NCBI GenBank assembly: GCA_029251525.1
Contig: JAQXDE010000039.1
Span: 1 to 64,000, forward strand
DNA from: Saprospiraceae bacterium
GTDB lineage: Bacteria > Bacteroidota > Bacteroidia > Chitinophagales > Saprospiraceae
Reading direction: 5' to 3'
DNA length: 64,000 nucleotides
Below, in pieces: positions 36,244-45,980 of this stretch (its first letter is position 1; every line of letters begins with the position of its first letter). The position numbers were made by a program, and so were the translations under genes. The notes below the pieces were generated by a model. The model searched no databases. It was given only the letters and a program-made list of their open reading frames with translations, and had not been told where the DNA came from.

Positions 36244-37647
36244 ATGATGAGAAAAATATTATTTCTAATTTCTTTTTGTTTAGTTTTTTTTCAAAATACC
36301 TCTTTTGGCCAAGAACTTTCTAAAGTTGATGAAGATGCATTTTTTATTAAAAAAATATACGATACTGCTTTGACTCAAGGGCAATGTTATCCTTGGTTGA
36401 CTCATTTGACGACTAAAATAGGAGGACGGTTGGCTGGTTCTCCTCAGGCAGCGGCAGCGGTGGAATACACAAAACAAATGTTAGATACACTGGATTTAGA
36501 TTCTGTTTGGTTAGAACCGGTAATGGTACCTCATTGGGTGCGGGGAGAAAAGGAACAAGTTAGAATTGTCAATTCTGGGGTTATTGGATCTATGGACTTA
36601 AATGCTCTTGCACTAGGAAATTCAATAGGTACTGGTAAAGAGGGAATTACAGCAGAAGTAATAGAGGTGAAAAGTTTAGATGAGGTGGAGAAATTGGGTG
36701 CAGCTAAAATTAAGGGCAAAATTGTATTTTATAATCGTCCAATGGATCCAACTCAGTTGCGAACCTTTAATGCTTATGGAGGCGCAGTAGATCAAAGGGG
36801 AAGCGGACCATCAAAAGCTGCTGAGTATGGAGCTGTTGGAGTTTTAGTTCGTTCGATGACAACAAGGTTGGATGATGTTCCGCATACTGGAGCTTTGGGT
36901 TATAAAGACGGAGTAAAAAAAATCCCTGCAGTAGCAATTTCAACCAATGATGCAGAAGTTTTAAGCCGAGTTTTGAAAAAAGAAAAAACACAGGTTTATA
37001 TTCAAACGACTTGTGAAATGTTGAAAGATAAATTATCTTATAATGTGATTGGCGAAATAAGAGGAAGTGAAAAACCTGACGAAATTATTTTAGTAGGTGG
37101 TCATTTGGACTCTTGGGATATAGGAAGTGGGGCGCATGATGATGGAGCAGGTTGTGTACATTCGATGGATGTTTTACAAATCTTAAAAAGATTAAATTAT
37201 GAGCCTTTAAGAACGATTAGATGTGTACTTTTTATGAATGAGGAAAATGGACTGGCTGGCGGAAAAGCTTACGCTAAAGCATCAAATGATAGAGGTGAAT
37301 ATCATCTTGCAGCTATAGAGTCTGACGCAGGTGGATTTACTCCTAGAGGTTTTTCATCAACTGCTCATCCCGATGTTTTTAAGCCAAAGTTTAAAAAGAT
37401 GACTGAATGGTTACCTTTACTAGAACCATATGGGCTGGAATTTAGAACTGGTGGATCAGGCGCAGATATTACTCCGCTTAAAAGTCAAAAAGGGTTGTTA
37501 ATTGGTTTTCGCCCAGACTCACAAAGGTATTTTGATTATCATCATACAGCGATTGATACGATTGATGCGGTGAATAAAAGAGAATTGGAATTAGGAGCAG
37601 CAAGTATCACAAGTTTGTTGTATTTGATAGATAAATATGGATTGTAA
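36244..37647 (+). CDS. M28-family metallopeptidase with PA-like insert
   Basis: The 467-residue secreted protein (signal peptide ending FGQ, about residue 23) has an N-terminal cap, a protease-associated-like domain (about 135-260) and an M28 zinc peptidase domain (about 265-467). The metal ligands of a two-zinc aminopeptidase or carboxypeptidase are all visible. They are His287 (GGHLDSWD), Asp299 (GAHDDGAG), catalytic and ligand Glu333/Glu334 (MNEENG), Asp361 (ESDAGG), and a His in the late DYHHTAIDT. It should trim peptides outside the cytoplasm. hpt follows 90 bases later on the same strand. Confidence 0.9.
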   Translation: MMRKILFLISFCLVFFQNTSFGQELSKVDEDAFFIKKIYDTALTQGQCYPWLTHLTTKIGGRLAGSPQAAAAVEYTKQMLDTLDLDSVWLEPVMVPHWVRGEKEQVRIVNSGVIGSMDLNALALGNSIGTGKEGITAEVIEVKSLDEVEKLGAAKIKGKIVFYNRPMDPTQLRTFNAYGGAVDQRGSGPSKAAEYGAVGVLVRSMTTRLDDVPHTGALGYKDGVKKIPAVAISTNDAEVLSRVLKKEKTQVYIQTTCEMLKDKLSYNVIGEIRGSEKPDEIILVGGHLDSWDIGSGAHDDGAGCVHSMDVLQILKRLNYEPLRTIRCVLFMNEENGLAGGKAYAKASNDRGEYHLAAIESDAGGFTPRGFSSTAHPDVFKPKFKKMTEWLPLLEPYGLEFRTGGSGADITPLKSQKGLLIGFRPDSQRYFDYHHTAIDTIDAVNKRELELGAASITSLLYLIDKYGL

Positions 37648-37737
37648 TTTTTCTAACCACAAATTTACACAAGACTTTTCTAACGTTTCTAAAGTATAAT
37701 TTTATAAGTCTATGGTTAGAAAAATAAAAAAATAAAA

Positions 37738-38280
37738 ATGACAAAATCACAAACGATAAAAGCTCACGATCTTTCCTTTGAACTTATGCTTTCAGAGGAA
37801 AAAATACTGGCACGAGTTGAAGAAATGGGGAAAGAGTTAAATGAAAGATACGTGAGCAAAAATCCGATTTTTTTAGGCGTGTTAAATGGTGCATTTATTT
37901 TTATGGCGGACTTAGCGAGAGCCTTTGAAGGACCATGTGAAGTTTCATTTATCAAACTATCTTCCTATTCTGGTCTAGAATCTACAGGAGATGTGGCAAC
38001 TGTAATTGGATTAACTACAGACGTCGAAAATCGTCATGTTATTGTAGTCGAAGATATTATCGATACTGGAAAAACGATGCATGATTTTTTACCTGTTTTG
38101 AAGAAAATGAACCCTGCGTCTGTGGCCTTCGCTACTTTTTTATTAAAGCCTGATGCCATCAAATATGAGTTTCCAATAGATTATATTGGTTTTGAAATCC
38201 CGAACAAATTTGTCATCGGATATGGATTGGATTATAGTGAAGCGGCAAGAAATTTACGAGGGATTTATCAATTGAAATAA
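37738..38280 (+). CDS. hpt: hypoxanthine phosphoribosyltransferase
   Basis: The 180-residue enzyme belongs to the type I phosphoribosyltransferases. It has the PRPP-binding loop VVEDIIDTGKTM (103-114) and the purine-site pattern GYGLDYSEAARNLRGIY at the C-terminus. It converts hypoxanthine, and usually guanine, with PRPP to the nucleotide for purine salvage. Length is standard. The alpha/beta hydrolase gene begins 1 base after its stop, so the two are cotranscribed. Confidence 0.93.
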   Translation: MTKSQTIKAHDLSFELMLSEEKILARVEEMGKELNERYVSKNPIFLGVLNGAFIFMADLARAFEGPCEVSFIKLSSYSGLESTGDVATVIGLTTDVENRHVIVVEDIIDTGKTMHDFLPVLKKMNPASVAFATFLLKPDAIKYEFPIDYIGFEIPNKFVIGYGLDYSEAARNLRGIYQLK

Positions 38281-38281
38281 A

Positions 38282-39124
38282 ATGAGTGAAGGGCTCAACA
38301 TATTTTTATACATTAGTGGTGCATACATTTTGTTATGTTTCCTTTTTTATTTCCTGCAAGATTACTTTTTTTTCAGACCCGAAATTTTACCTCGACATTT
38401 TACGTATCAATATGTTTTCCCATTTGAAGAAGTTAATTTTGATATGGAAGATGGTGGATTCATAAATGGAATACATTTTAAGGTACCCAACTCAAAAGGA
38501 GTGATTTATTACTTTAAAGGTAACTCACGAAGTATAAAAGGTTGGGGGAAATTTGCTCGAGATTTTGTAAGCAAGGGCTATGATTTTTTTATGGTGGATT
38601 ATAGAGGTTTTGGGAAAAGTTCAGGAAAACGAACAGAATCTATTTTATATAATGATGGGCAGCATGTTTATAAATGGCTCACTACTCATTATGATGAAGA
38701 CAAAATAATTATTTATGGTCGTTCACTTGGAAGTGGAATTGCCGCACGAATTGCTTCATGGAATAATCCAAAAATGTTAATTCTGGATTCACCATATCAT
38801 AGTTTTTTAGCACAGGTAAAACGGTATGGATTTTTTTTACCGATTAATTGGTTATTAAAATATCATATTAGAACTGATCATTTTATTAAGAGAGTTACAT
38901 GTCCTATTTTCTTCCTTCATGGAAAAAAGGATAGACTCATTCCATTTAATAATAGTGAAAAATTACAGAAAATTGTTCTTGAGAGAAGTCATCTATTTTC
39001 CTTAGATAAGGCACATCATAATAATCTACCGCAATTTTCAGCATATCACGATTTTTTATATGATATCTTGAATGATGACGATTTTTTTGAATACTATTCT
39101 AATCAAATACCTAAGTCAACCTAA
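38282..39124 (+). CDS. membrane-anchored alpha/beta hydrolase
   Basis: The 280-residue protein has one N-terminal membrane helix (about 8-26), followed by a serine-aminopeptidase/BAAT-like alpha/beta hydrolase fold. The nucleophile is Ser148 in GRSLGSG, the acid is Asp in HGKKDRLIP, and the base is His in DKAHHNNL. An oxyanion-side DYRGFGKSSG motif precedes them. The likely activity is an esterase, lipase or peptidase on the inner membrane; the substrate is unknown. It directly follows hpt, but no functional link is evident. It precedes the tRNA-Gln gene. Confidence 0.82.
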   Translation: MSEGLNIFLYISGAYILLCFLFYFLQDYFFFRPEILPRHFTYQYVFPFEEVNFDMEDGGFINGIHFKVPNSKGVIYYFKGNSRSIKGWGKFARDFVSKGYDFFMVDYRGFGKSSGKRTESILYNDGQHVYKWLTTHYDEDKIIIYGRSLGSGIAARIASWNNPKMLILDSPYHSFLAQVKRYGFFLPINWLLKYHIRTDHFIKRVTCPIFFLHGKKDRLIPFNNSEKLQKIVLERSHLFSLDKAHHNNLPQFSAYHDFLYDILNDDDFFEYYSNQIPKST

Positions 39125-39180
39125 TCTCATTTTTTTCAAAAAATAATATACTATAACTTTACTAAATGATAAAATTATCA

Positions 39181-39188
39181 TACTTTTG
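39181..39188 (+). promoter_or_regulatory. -7 box of the tRNA-Gln gene
   Basis: TACTTTTG matches the TAnnTTTG consensus and lies 18 bases before the mature tRNA 5' end. A weak CTTTA stands about 20 bases upstream in the -33 position. Confidence 0.55.
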
Positions 39189-39206
39189 CCTCGCTTTCTA
39201 ATAGCA

Positions 39207-39277
39207 TGACCCATGGTGTAATGGTAACACTACGGTTTTTGGTATCGTCATTCTAGGTTCGAGTCCTAGTGGGTCAA
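39207..39277 (+). tRNA. tRNA-Gln (anticodon UUG)
   Basis: The 71-base gene folds as a full cloverleaf. The acceptor stem is TGACCCA/TGGGTCA and the D stem is GTGT/ACAC. The anticodon stem ACGGT/ATCGT carries the loop TTTTGGT, whose anticodon TTG reads CAA. The T stem CTAGG/CCTAG carries the loop TTCGAGT, followed by discriminator A. The 3' CCA is not encoded (the sequence continues CAAAA), as in many bacteria that add it enzymatically. Confidence 0.95.
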
Positions 39278-39279
39278 CA

Positions 39280-39316
39280 AAAAAAGCTGCTTCATCTATG
39301 AGGTGGCTTTTTTGTT
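39280..39316 (+). terminator. terminator of tRNA-Gln
   Basis: AAAAAAGCTGCTTCAT can pair with ATGAGGTGGCTTTTTT over most of its length using three G-U pairs, followed by TTTGTTTTT. It begins 3 bases after the tRNA end. Confidence 0.75.
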
Positions 39317-39615
39317 TTTCAAAACTATAACTTATCAAATTATTGAAATTAGATACCTTTAAAACGTTTCCAATAGGGAATCCTTCTCTTTAATTATTAT
39401 TTCGATTAACCTAAATGTGATCTAGAATAATATACAAGCTTATGAATTATTCCAATTAATAGAAAAAAAGAATAATATTTCGTTTGCAGACACATTCAAC
39501 CGAGTACGATGCAATTTGGTGCATCTGCTGACATTTATTATTTATTTCCTAAAAAAAGTAAAACTAAAAAGAAATCTAAAAAAAGAGATCGAAGGAATTA
39601 ATGCGAAGTAAAAAA

Positions 39616-39641
39616 GGAGTTGCAATATTGATTGCAACTCC
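39616..39641 (-). terminator. terminator of secA
   Basis: GGAGTTGCAAT (39616-39626) and ATTGCAACTCC (39631-39641) form a perfect 11-bp stem with loop ATTG. A runs and T runs flank it, so it can act in both directions. It lies 29 bases beyond the reverse-strand secA stop. Confidence 0.85.
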
Positions 39642-39669
39642 TTTTTTTATAAATACAATTTGCCTATTC

Positions 39670-42600
39670 TTAACCTCCGTGACATTGCTTGTACTTCTTG
39701 CCACTTCCACAAGGACACTTTTCATTTCGTCCTACCTTAGGTACATCACGTTTGAATGTTTCAGGTTTCTGTCTTCCTCGACCAGCACCTGCAGCAGCAG
39801 CTTTAGCTAATGCATTCGGATCTTTATTGGTAGATGTTTTACTTAAGTCTGTTTTTTGAGTCCGGGCTTCTTCTACTCTTGTTCCATCTCGTAAAACAAC
39901 GGATCCTTTCACTAAGTAGGAAGTAACTTGCTCATTTACTCTATATATTAATTGCTCGAACAAATTGAAAGCTTCCATTTTATAAACGACTAATGGATCC
40001 TTTTGCTCAAATGAAGCTGCTTGAGAGGAGTCTTTTAACTCATCCATTGAACGCAAATGTTCTTTCCACTCTTCATCAATAATTGAAAGTGCTACTACTT
40101 TCTCAATATCTCTCATGATGGTTTTTCCTTTAGATTTAACTGCACTTTCTAAATCGGCTGCAGCAGGAAGTACTCTTGAGACACCATCTGTAAATGGTAA
40201 AGAAATTCGTTTGTATTTATGTTTTTCTGTTTCGTAAACATGCTTGATTTGGGGAAGAACTAAGTCAGAAAGAATCTGTCCTTTACGTTCATACATTTCC
40301 AAGAATTGATGATAAACTTTAGTAATTATTTCATCCTCGTCTCCTTCTTGAAAATCTATAGCATCCATCTTTGGATCAATTCCCATTACTTCGATTGAAC
40401 CTCTTCGGAATGTTTCGAAGCTGCCATCTTTTCGATGTGCAATTACTAAACTTTCAATCAAAGAAATAAACATGGTGTTCAAATCCAAAGCAAGTCGCTC
40501 CCCTGAAAGTGCGTTGAAACGTTTTTTGTAAATCGCTTCTCGTTGAATATTCATTACATCATCGTAATCCAATAACCTTTTTCGAGTACCAAAATTATTT
40601 TCTTCCACTTTTTTCTGGGCACGTTCGATTGATTTAGAAACCATTGAGTGTTGAATTACCTCACCATCCTGATGCCCCATTTTATCCATCAATTTTGCAA
40701 TTCGCTCAGATTTAAATAATCGCATTAAATTATCTTCTAGCGATACATAAAACTGCGAACTACCTGGATCTCCTTGACGACCTGCTCGACCTCTCAATTG
40801 TCTATCGACTCTTCGAGAATCATGTCGCTCCGTACCAATGATAGCTAATCCGCCTGCTGCTTTTACTTCGTCAGATAATTTAATATCTGTTCCACGACCA
40901 GCCATATTGGTGGCCAAAGTTACTTTTCCGGCATGACCTGCTTCTGCTACAATATCAGCTTCTCGCTGATGTTGTTTAGCATTCAAGACATTATGATCAA
41001 TACCTCGCATCTGAAGCATGCGACTTAGTTTTTCAGAAATCTCAACTGAAGTAGTACCGACCAAAATTGGACGACCTGCATTACTTAATCTAACAACTTC
41101 CTCAATTACAGCATTGTATTTTTCACGAGCAGTCTTAAAAACTAAGTCCTCTTTGTCGTCCCTTACGATCGGACGATTAGTTGGAATTACAACAACATCC
41201 AATTTATAAATCTCCCAAAACTCACCTGCTTCAGTTTCGGCAGTACCAGTCATACCTGCCAGTTTGTGATACATTCGAAAGTAATTTTGCAAAGTTACTG
41301 TTGCATAAGTTTGAGTTAGGTCTCCTACTTTTACATTTTCTTTTGCTTCTAATGCTTGGTGCAGTCCATCAGAGTATCGACGACCTTCCATCATTCGACC
41401 AGTTTGCTCATCTACGATTTTAACTTGGCCATCCATCACTACATATTCGTCATCTCGCTCAAACATTGTGTAAGCTTTCAACAATTGATTGATAGAGTGT
41501 AAACGTCTTGACTTGATTGAGAAATCAGAAATCAATTTCGTTTTGTTATCCATTTTTTCTTGATCATTCCAGTCCTCATTTTCTTCAATCATCATCATCT
41601 CTGTTGCAATATCAGGCATAACGAAAAAATTGGGATCTTCATTTCCTTTAGCTAAATATTCAGCACCTTTCTCAGTTAACTCAACACTTCTAGTTTTTTC
41701 AATAATAGTAAATAACAAAGGATCATCCACTAGATGCATTCTTTTGGATTGCTCCTGCATGTAATGATTTTCTGTTTTTTGCAAAATAACTTCCACCCCT
41801 TCTTGACTAATAAATTTAATTAATGGAGAAGATTTAGGCAATGATCGATGTGCTCTCAATAAGCACATTCCACCTTCCCCTTCTTCCACACCAAGGTTTC
41901 CTTCTTTAAATTGTTTTTTGGCTTCTGCCAAGTAAGCTGAAGCAATCTTCTTTTGTGCATTCAACAAAGATTCAACACGAGGTTTTAAAGCAATATATTC
42001 TTGCTCCTCAGCTCCCTGAGGAATAGGTCCAGATATAATCAACGGTGTTCTTGCATCATCAACTAAAACAGAATCTACCTCGTCAACCATACAATAGTGA
42101 GGTTTTCTTTGAACCATTTCATCTTGCGAGCGAACCATATTATCTCTTAAATAATCGAACCCAAATTCATTATTTGTTCCATAGGTAATATCACAGTTGT
42201 AGGCTGCTACTCGGCCTTCAGAATGAGGTTTATATTTGTCAATACAATCAATTGTTAAAAATAAAAATTCAAAAATTGGCCCAACCCATTCGCAATCACG
42301 GCGAGCTAAATAATCATTCACTGTAATGACATGAACACCTTGCCCACTCAATCCATTTAAATAGGCAGGAAGCGTGGCAACTAAAGTTTTTCCTTCTCCG
42401 GTTTGCATCTCTGCAATCTTTCCATCATGCAAAACCATTCCACCAATCAATTGCACATCATAATGAACCATGTTCCATGTGATTTCTCCACCTGCTGCTA
42501 ACCATGCATTGGAGTAAATTGCTTTGTCCCCTTTAATAGTTACGTGCGCTTTTTTCGCAGCAAGATTCCGATCATGATCTGTAGCCGTTACAGTTATCGT

Positions 42601-42972
42601 TTTATTACTTGAAAATCGACGAGCAGTTTCTCGAACTACTGCAAAAGCATCAGGTAAGATTTCTTTTAAAACTTCCTCCAAGTGCTTGTCTCTTTCTTTG
42701 ATCATTTCATCTGACTCTTTGAATAATTCCTCTTTTCGATGGAAGTCTTCGGTGGTTTCAGCTTCTTCTTTGATTGCTTTGATATCAGCATCAATTCCAG
42801 CCAAATGATCTGCAATTCTAGCACGAAATTCATTGGTTCGATTTCTTAAATCATCATGATTTAAATCAGTTAATTGTACTTCCGCTTCATGGACTAAATC
42901 AACAATTGGTTGGTACAAAGATCTATCTTTGTCATACTTAGTTCCAAAAAGCTTCTTAATAAATTTAATCAT
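39670..42972 (-). CDS. secA: preprotein translocase ATPase SecA
   Basis: The 1100-residue motor drives proteins through SecYEG. It has nucleotide-binding domain 1 with MQTGEGKTL and [14 protein letters not shown], the preprotein cross-linking domain, and NBD2 ([27 protein letters not shown]). The helical scaffold follows, and the C-terminal SEC-C zinc motif is [13 protein letters not shown]. It is about 200 residues longer than E. coli SecA. Extra segments lie between the Walker A/B regions (about 300-450), as is usual in Bacteroidota. The gene has its own promoter and a leader with two palindromes. Confidence 0.97.
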   Translation of the reverse strand: MIKFIKKLFGTKYDKDRSLYQPIVDLVHEAEVQLTDLNHDDLRNRTNEFRARIADHLAGIDADIKAIKEEAETTEDFHRKEELFKESDEMIKERDKHLEEVLKEILPDAFAVVRETARRFSSNKTITVTATDHDRNLAAKKAHVTIKGDKAIYSNAWLAAGGEITWNMVHYDVQLIGGMVLHDGKIAEMQTGEGKTLVATLPAYLNGLSGQGVHVITVNDYLARRDCEWVGPIFEFLFLTIDCIDKYKPHSEGRVAAYNCDITYGTNNEFGFDYLRDNMVRSQDEMVQRKPHYCMVDEVDSVLVDDARTPLIISGPIPQGAEEQEYIALKPRVESLLNAQKKIASAYLAEAKKQFKEGNLGVEEGEGGMCLLRAHRSLPKSSPLIKFISQEGVEVILQKTENHYMQEQSKRMHLVDDPLLFTIIEKTRSVELTEKGAEYLAKGNEDPNFFVMPDIATEMMMIEENEDWNDQEKMDNKTKLISDFSIKSRRLHSINQLLKAYTMFERDDEYVVMDGQVKIVDEQTGRMMEGRRYSDGLHQALEAKENVKVGDLTQTYATVTLQNYFRMYHKLAGMTGTAETEAGEFWEIYKLDVVVIPTNRPIVRDDKEDLVFKTAREKYNAVIEEVVRLSNAGRPILVGTTSVEISEKLSRMLQMRGIDHNVLNAKQHQREADIVAEAGHAGKVTLATNMAGRGTDIKLSDEVKAAGGLAIIGTERHDSRRVDRQLRGRAGRQGDPGSSQFYVSLEDNLMRLFKSERIAKLMDKMGHQDGEVIQHSMVSKSIERAQKKVEENNFGTRKRLLDYDDVMNIQREAIYKKRFNALSGERLALDLNTMFISLIESLVIAHRKDGSFETFRRGSIEVMGIDPKMDAIDFQEGDEDEIITKVYHQFLEMYERKGQILSDLVLPQIKHVYETEKHKYKRISLPFTDGVSRVLPAAADLESAVKSKGKTIMRDIEKVVALSIIDEEWKEHLRSMDELKDSSQAASFEQKDPLVVYKMEAFNLFEQLIYRVNEQVTSYLVKGSVVLRDGTRVEEARTQKTDLSKTSTNKDPNALAKAAAAGAGRGRQKPETFKRDVPKVGRNEKCPCGSGKKYKQCHGG

Positions 42973-42988
42973 ATTATTTTTTTCGTAA

Positions 42989-43046
42989 AACGACTTTTTA
43001 AGTCGTTGAATGAGTAATATTTTTTCAAATTAAACGACTTTAGTCG
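42989..43046. repeat. two related palindromes in the secA leader
   Basis: AACGACTT-TTT-AAGTCGTT (42989-43007) is a perfect 8-bp palindrome. CGACT-TT-AGTCG (43035-43046) is a shorter relative, preceded by the same AAA and followed by similar sequence (TGAATGAG versus TGTATGAG). Both would be in the secA mRNA leader. A third relative stands before the GHMP kinase gene at 54088. Confidence 0.6.
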
Positions 43047-43063
43047 CTGTATGAGTTTGGACG

Positions 43064-43071
43064 CAAATATA
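43064..43071 (-). promoter_or_regulatory. -7 box of secA
   Basis: TATATTTG on the reverse strand matches TAnnTTTG. Transcription would begin near 43057, leaving a leader of about 85 bases before the secA ATG. No clear -33 TTG is seen. Confidence 0.45.
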
Positions 43072-43144
43072 AAATATAAATAAGTGTTCTATGAGAAGAT
43101 TTAAACATTATTCATCACATTTTATTCCATTGTAAATTAAACGA

Positions 43145-43152
43145 TATTTTTG
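43145..43152 (+). promoter_or_regulatory. -7 box of the lipoprotein gene
   Basis: TATTTTTG matches TAnnTTTG. It overlaps a possible GTG start at 43152, which is therefore unlikely to be used. The ATG at 43233 is preferred. Confidence 0.45.
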
Positions 43153-43232
43153 TGACATTATGGCGTAAATCTTTTGTCTCACATGAAATAAAATCAGTTA
43201 TTTTTACATTTTTAACTTTATACGTCAGTAAT

Positions 43233-43994
43233 ATGGAAATTTGTATAAAAAAAAGGAAACTAATATATTTTACGGGGATGATTGTCATAATGATACTTAT
43301 TAATTGTTCTTGTCAGCTGGATAGTAAAAATTATCTTCCAGATTATTTTTATCCAATGCAAAAATGGGAAGAAGGGATGGTATATGAGTATCATCCGGTG
43401 AACAATGATCAACTTCCTGTGGAGTATTGGTATTTCAGAAAAATGAAAAAAGATGGTTTATCTATATTGACTGGTCAATATTATGATGACACTTATACGC
43501 CTCGTCAGATTTTTAATGCAGAAGTTATGGATGGAGGAGTTTTTATTAAAGATTATATTTTATATGAAATTGATTCATTAGGAAATACTAATCAAAATTT
43601 AGCTGAAATTTCAGCAAATTTGAGCTTCCCTTTCCAAATTAAAGATACTGCTCAAGTTTTTACATCTAAGTTAAAATGGAAGATGCCGACAATGGAGTTT
43701 CCAAATGGATATCTCGAATTAACTCGAGATCGAAGATTCAAAGGTGATACAGCATATTCTTTTAAAAATAAATCATATGATTGTGTGGAGTTTCAAACTA
43801 ATGAGTTGATGAGTGATTTTAATGATGGTCATTTGGAAAAGGAATATAAAGGGATAGAACTTTATGCAAAAAAGTTAGGATTAATTTATTATAAGAAAGA
43901 AATTGAAGAAGATTTCGTTTTAGAATATGAGTTAAGGGATACTTTTTCCATGACGAGATTTGAAGAAAAATTTAAAAAATATATAGGTGAGTAA
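43233..43994 (+). CDS. lipoprotein of unknown function
   Basis: From the ATG at 43233 the product has 253 residues. It begins with MEICIKKRKLIYFTG and a lipoprotein signal (MIVIMILINCSC), with lipidation probably at the Cys of INCSC. The mature part is beta-rich with motifs WEEGMVYEYHP, VEYWYFRKMKKDG and DCVEFQTNELM. I recognise no domain family; it resembles other Bacteroidota lipoproteins with a conserved D/E-rich fold. The T9SS type-B gene follows 25 bases after its stop, so the pair is probably an operon. Confidence 0.6.
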   Translation: MEICIKKRKLIYFTGMIVIMILINCSCQLDSKNYLPDYFYPMQKWEEGMVYEYHPVNNDQLPVEYWYFRKMKKDGLSILTGQYYDDTYTPRQIFNAEVMDGGVFIKDYILYEIDSLGNTNQNLAEISANLSFPFQIKDTAQVFTSKLKWKMPTMEFPNGYLELTRDRRFKGDTAYSFKNKSYDCVEFQTNELMSDFNDGHLEKEYKGIELYAKKLGLIYYKKEIEEDFVLEYELRDTFSMTRFEEKFKKYIGE

Positions 43995-44019
43995 ATTAAG
44001 AATTAAAGGATATTGGAAT

Positions 44020-45762
44020 ATGATAATAAGGGTGGCTACGCTTGTAATTTTTTTGATTTTTTCAAACAAAACAATTGCTCAAGTTTTTCCTCCAGGTTTT
44101 TTATGTGTGAGAAGTGATACTCTATTTTGGGATATTCCAACCAACAATTGCGGTATATTTAATAATTATGAAATTTTGTTTAGTGCTAATTCTACGGGTC
44201 CTTTTAACCTTTTAGGAACCATCTCTAATCAAGGTCAAGATTTCTTTCATCATCCAAATCCAACAGCCAATACTTGGTATTATTATTTGCAAAGTGATTT
44301 TAATTGTCCAGGAGAAATAGTTTTACAATCTGATACACTAGACAATCAACAACCAAGTGTAGCTATATTAACGGGAGCTTCGGTTAATGGGAATTCAATT
44401 GAACTTGAATGGATAGCTAGCCCATCACCAGAAGTTTCAGCTTATATTGTATTTAGAAGTACATCAATGGGGGCTATTGCACTAGATACGATTTATGGAG
44501 GGGTGACAAATTTTGCTGATGACACTGCCTCTCCGAATGAGCAATCAGAAACATATTTTATTCTAGCCATTGATGAATGCGGAAACACAAGTATATTTAA
44601 TGATGCTCACTCGACTGTTTTCTTGGAGCAATCAGTTATTAGTTGCGAGCAAAAAATAGTTTTAAATTGGAATTTATACCAAGGTTGGACAAATGGAGTT
44701 GGTAGTCAAGAAGTTTGGGCAAACATTAACGGAGGTGGAGCTTTTTTACAAGCAACTATTTCAGGAAGTGATACTAGCTACGTTTTTGAAAATGCAAGTA
44801 ACTCTGATAATTATTGTTTCTATATAAAATCAATTGAAAATGGAACAGATGTAGAAGTATTGTCGAATAAAACTTGTGTAGTGCCTGATATAATTGAACC
44901 AATGCGTGATTTGATTTTAAGAAATGTGAAAGTATTACCAGATAATTCTGTTGAATTGATTTGGGATTGGAATTCCATTGCGGAGATCCAATCTTTTGAA
45001 ATTTTACAAAGTTTAGAAAGTGATCCTGTTAGTACATTTACTATCTTAAATTCTACTCCAGCACCTATACCTCTGGGTAATGGAAAGACATATATTGATG
45101 TAATTTCTGAACCTTCCGAAAGTAAAGTTTTTTACAAAATCCAAACTACGGATGATTGCGATACTGTAGTTGAGTCAAACTATGGAAGCACGATTCATTT
45201 AGTTGGTAATCCTCAGCCAGGGTTTACTAATTTTCTTACCTGGACGTCTTTTGACATTGAAAATGCAGAATTGGTTGATTATGCTATTTATCGGATAGTG
45301 AATGATGTGTCAACATTTGTTGAATTAGTTCCCGCTGGAACAACTTTTTTTTCAGATGAGGTGGATCCAAGCGAATCGTCAGAAAGTAATGTTTGCTATT
45401 TTGTTGTTGCCAAAGCGAATTTAACTCTTCCAAATGGTTCTATTGAATCAATCGAATCGTCATCCAATACTACTTGCGTTGAACAATTGGTTAGTATTGT
45501 TGCCCCTAATGCTTTTGCTCCTCAAGGGGTAAATCAAATATTTAGACCTTTAATTATCTTCGGCGAAACAGTAAATTATCACTTCTCAGTTTATAATCGT
45601 TGGGGCGAATTATTATTTGAAACTAAAGATATTGATGAAGGTTGGAATGGAAAATACAAAGGTGTCATTCAACCTTTGGGCGCATACATTTTCCAAGTGA
45701 GAATCACTCAGGTAAATGGAAGAGTAGTTGAGGATAGCGGTGTTTTTACATTACTAAGATAA
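44020..45762 (+). CDS. T9SS type-B sorted protein with fibronectin-like repeats
   Basis: From the ATG at 44020 the product has 580 residues. It has a signal peptide (MIIRVATLVIFLIFSNKTIAQ), then three or four fibronectin III-like modules. These carry VELEWIASPSPEVSAYIVFR-type strands and pairs of Cys residues (for example CEQKIVLNWN). The C-terminal gliding-motility-type (type B) sorting domain covers about the last 85 residues (APNAFAPQGVNQIFRPL, YNRWGELLFET, GWNGKYKG, GAYIFQVRI). It is exported by T9SS and displayed or released. A GTG upstream at 43987 overlaps the previous gene and is less likely. Its partner is the lipoprotein just upstream. Confidence 0.82.
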   Translation: MIIRVATLVIFLIFSNKTIAQVFPPGFLCVRSDTLFWDIPTNNCGIFNNYEILFSANSTGPFNLLGTISNQGQDFFHHPNPTANTWYYYLQSDFNCPGEIVLQSDTLDNQQPSVAILTGASVNGNSIELEWIASPSPEVSAYIVFRSTSMGAIALDTIYGGVTNFADDTASPNEQSETYFILAIDECGNTSIFNDAHSTVFLEQSVISCEQKIVLNWNLYQGWTNGVGSQEVWANINGGGAFLQATISGSDTSYVFENASNSDNYCFYIKSIENGTDVEVLSNKTCVVPDIIEPMRDLILRNVKVLPDNSVELIWDWNSIAEIQSFEILQSLESDPVSTFTILNSTPAPIPLGNGKTYIDVISEPSESKVFYKIQTTDDCDTVVESNYGSTIHLVGNPQPGFTNFLTWTSFDIENAELVDYAIYRIVNDVSTFVELVPAGTTFFSDEVDPSESSESNVCYFVVAKANLTLPNGSIESIESSSNTTCVEQLVSIVAPNAFAPQGVNQIFRPLIIFGETVNYHFSVYNRWGELLFETKDIDEGWNGKYKGVIQPLGAYIFQVRITQVNGRVVEDSGVFTLLR

Positions 45763-45932
45763 ACTTTTTAATAAAGAATATCATTTTGTGAATTATTTAT
45801 GTACTTAATAGAAACTAAAATTTTATTAACACGTGGATATTCAAACAATTTCTCCTTCTTGTTTTTGAAAAATTTGAGAATGCATATGATGGAAATGTTA
45901 TGAGTATTTTTTTCCTAAAAAAACAAAGATAT

Positions 45933-45980
45933 TTACTTTCTTACTTTCTTACTTTCTTACTTTCTTACTTTCTTACTTTT
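45933..45980. repeat. 8-bp tandem repeat TTACTTTC
   Basis: Five perfect copies of TTACTTTC (45933-45972) and a sixth partial one (45973-45980) lie at the 3' end of the reverse-strand gene 45965-46642. The gene's stop codon TAA is supplied by the second and third unit from its side. No dispersed copy was noticed elsewhere in the window. Confidence 0.9.

Larger units (their letters stand above)
39278..39669. other. 392-base region between tRNA-Gln and secA
   Basis: It holds the tRNA terminator (39280-39316), the secA terminator (39616-39641) and a 31-codon forward frame at 39509-39601. The frame begins MQFGASADIYYLFP and ends in a Lys/Arg-rich run (KKSKTKKKSKKRDRRN). That tail looks like the C-terminus of an outer-membrane protein and may be a gene remnant, but no intact partner is present. 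Nothing else is seen. Confidence 0.4.

Noticed and set aside
39601-39810. 69-codon forward frame at the end of secA
   Set aside because: It consists of the secA terminator and antisense of the SEC-C motif.
43152-43232. GTG start for the lipoprotein
   Set aside because: It overlaps a -7 box and the added 27 residues would bury the lipoprotein signal.
45933-45980. CRISPR-like array
   Set aside because: The 8-bp units are contiguous with no spacers and no cas gene is present.
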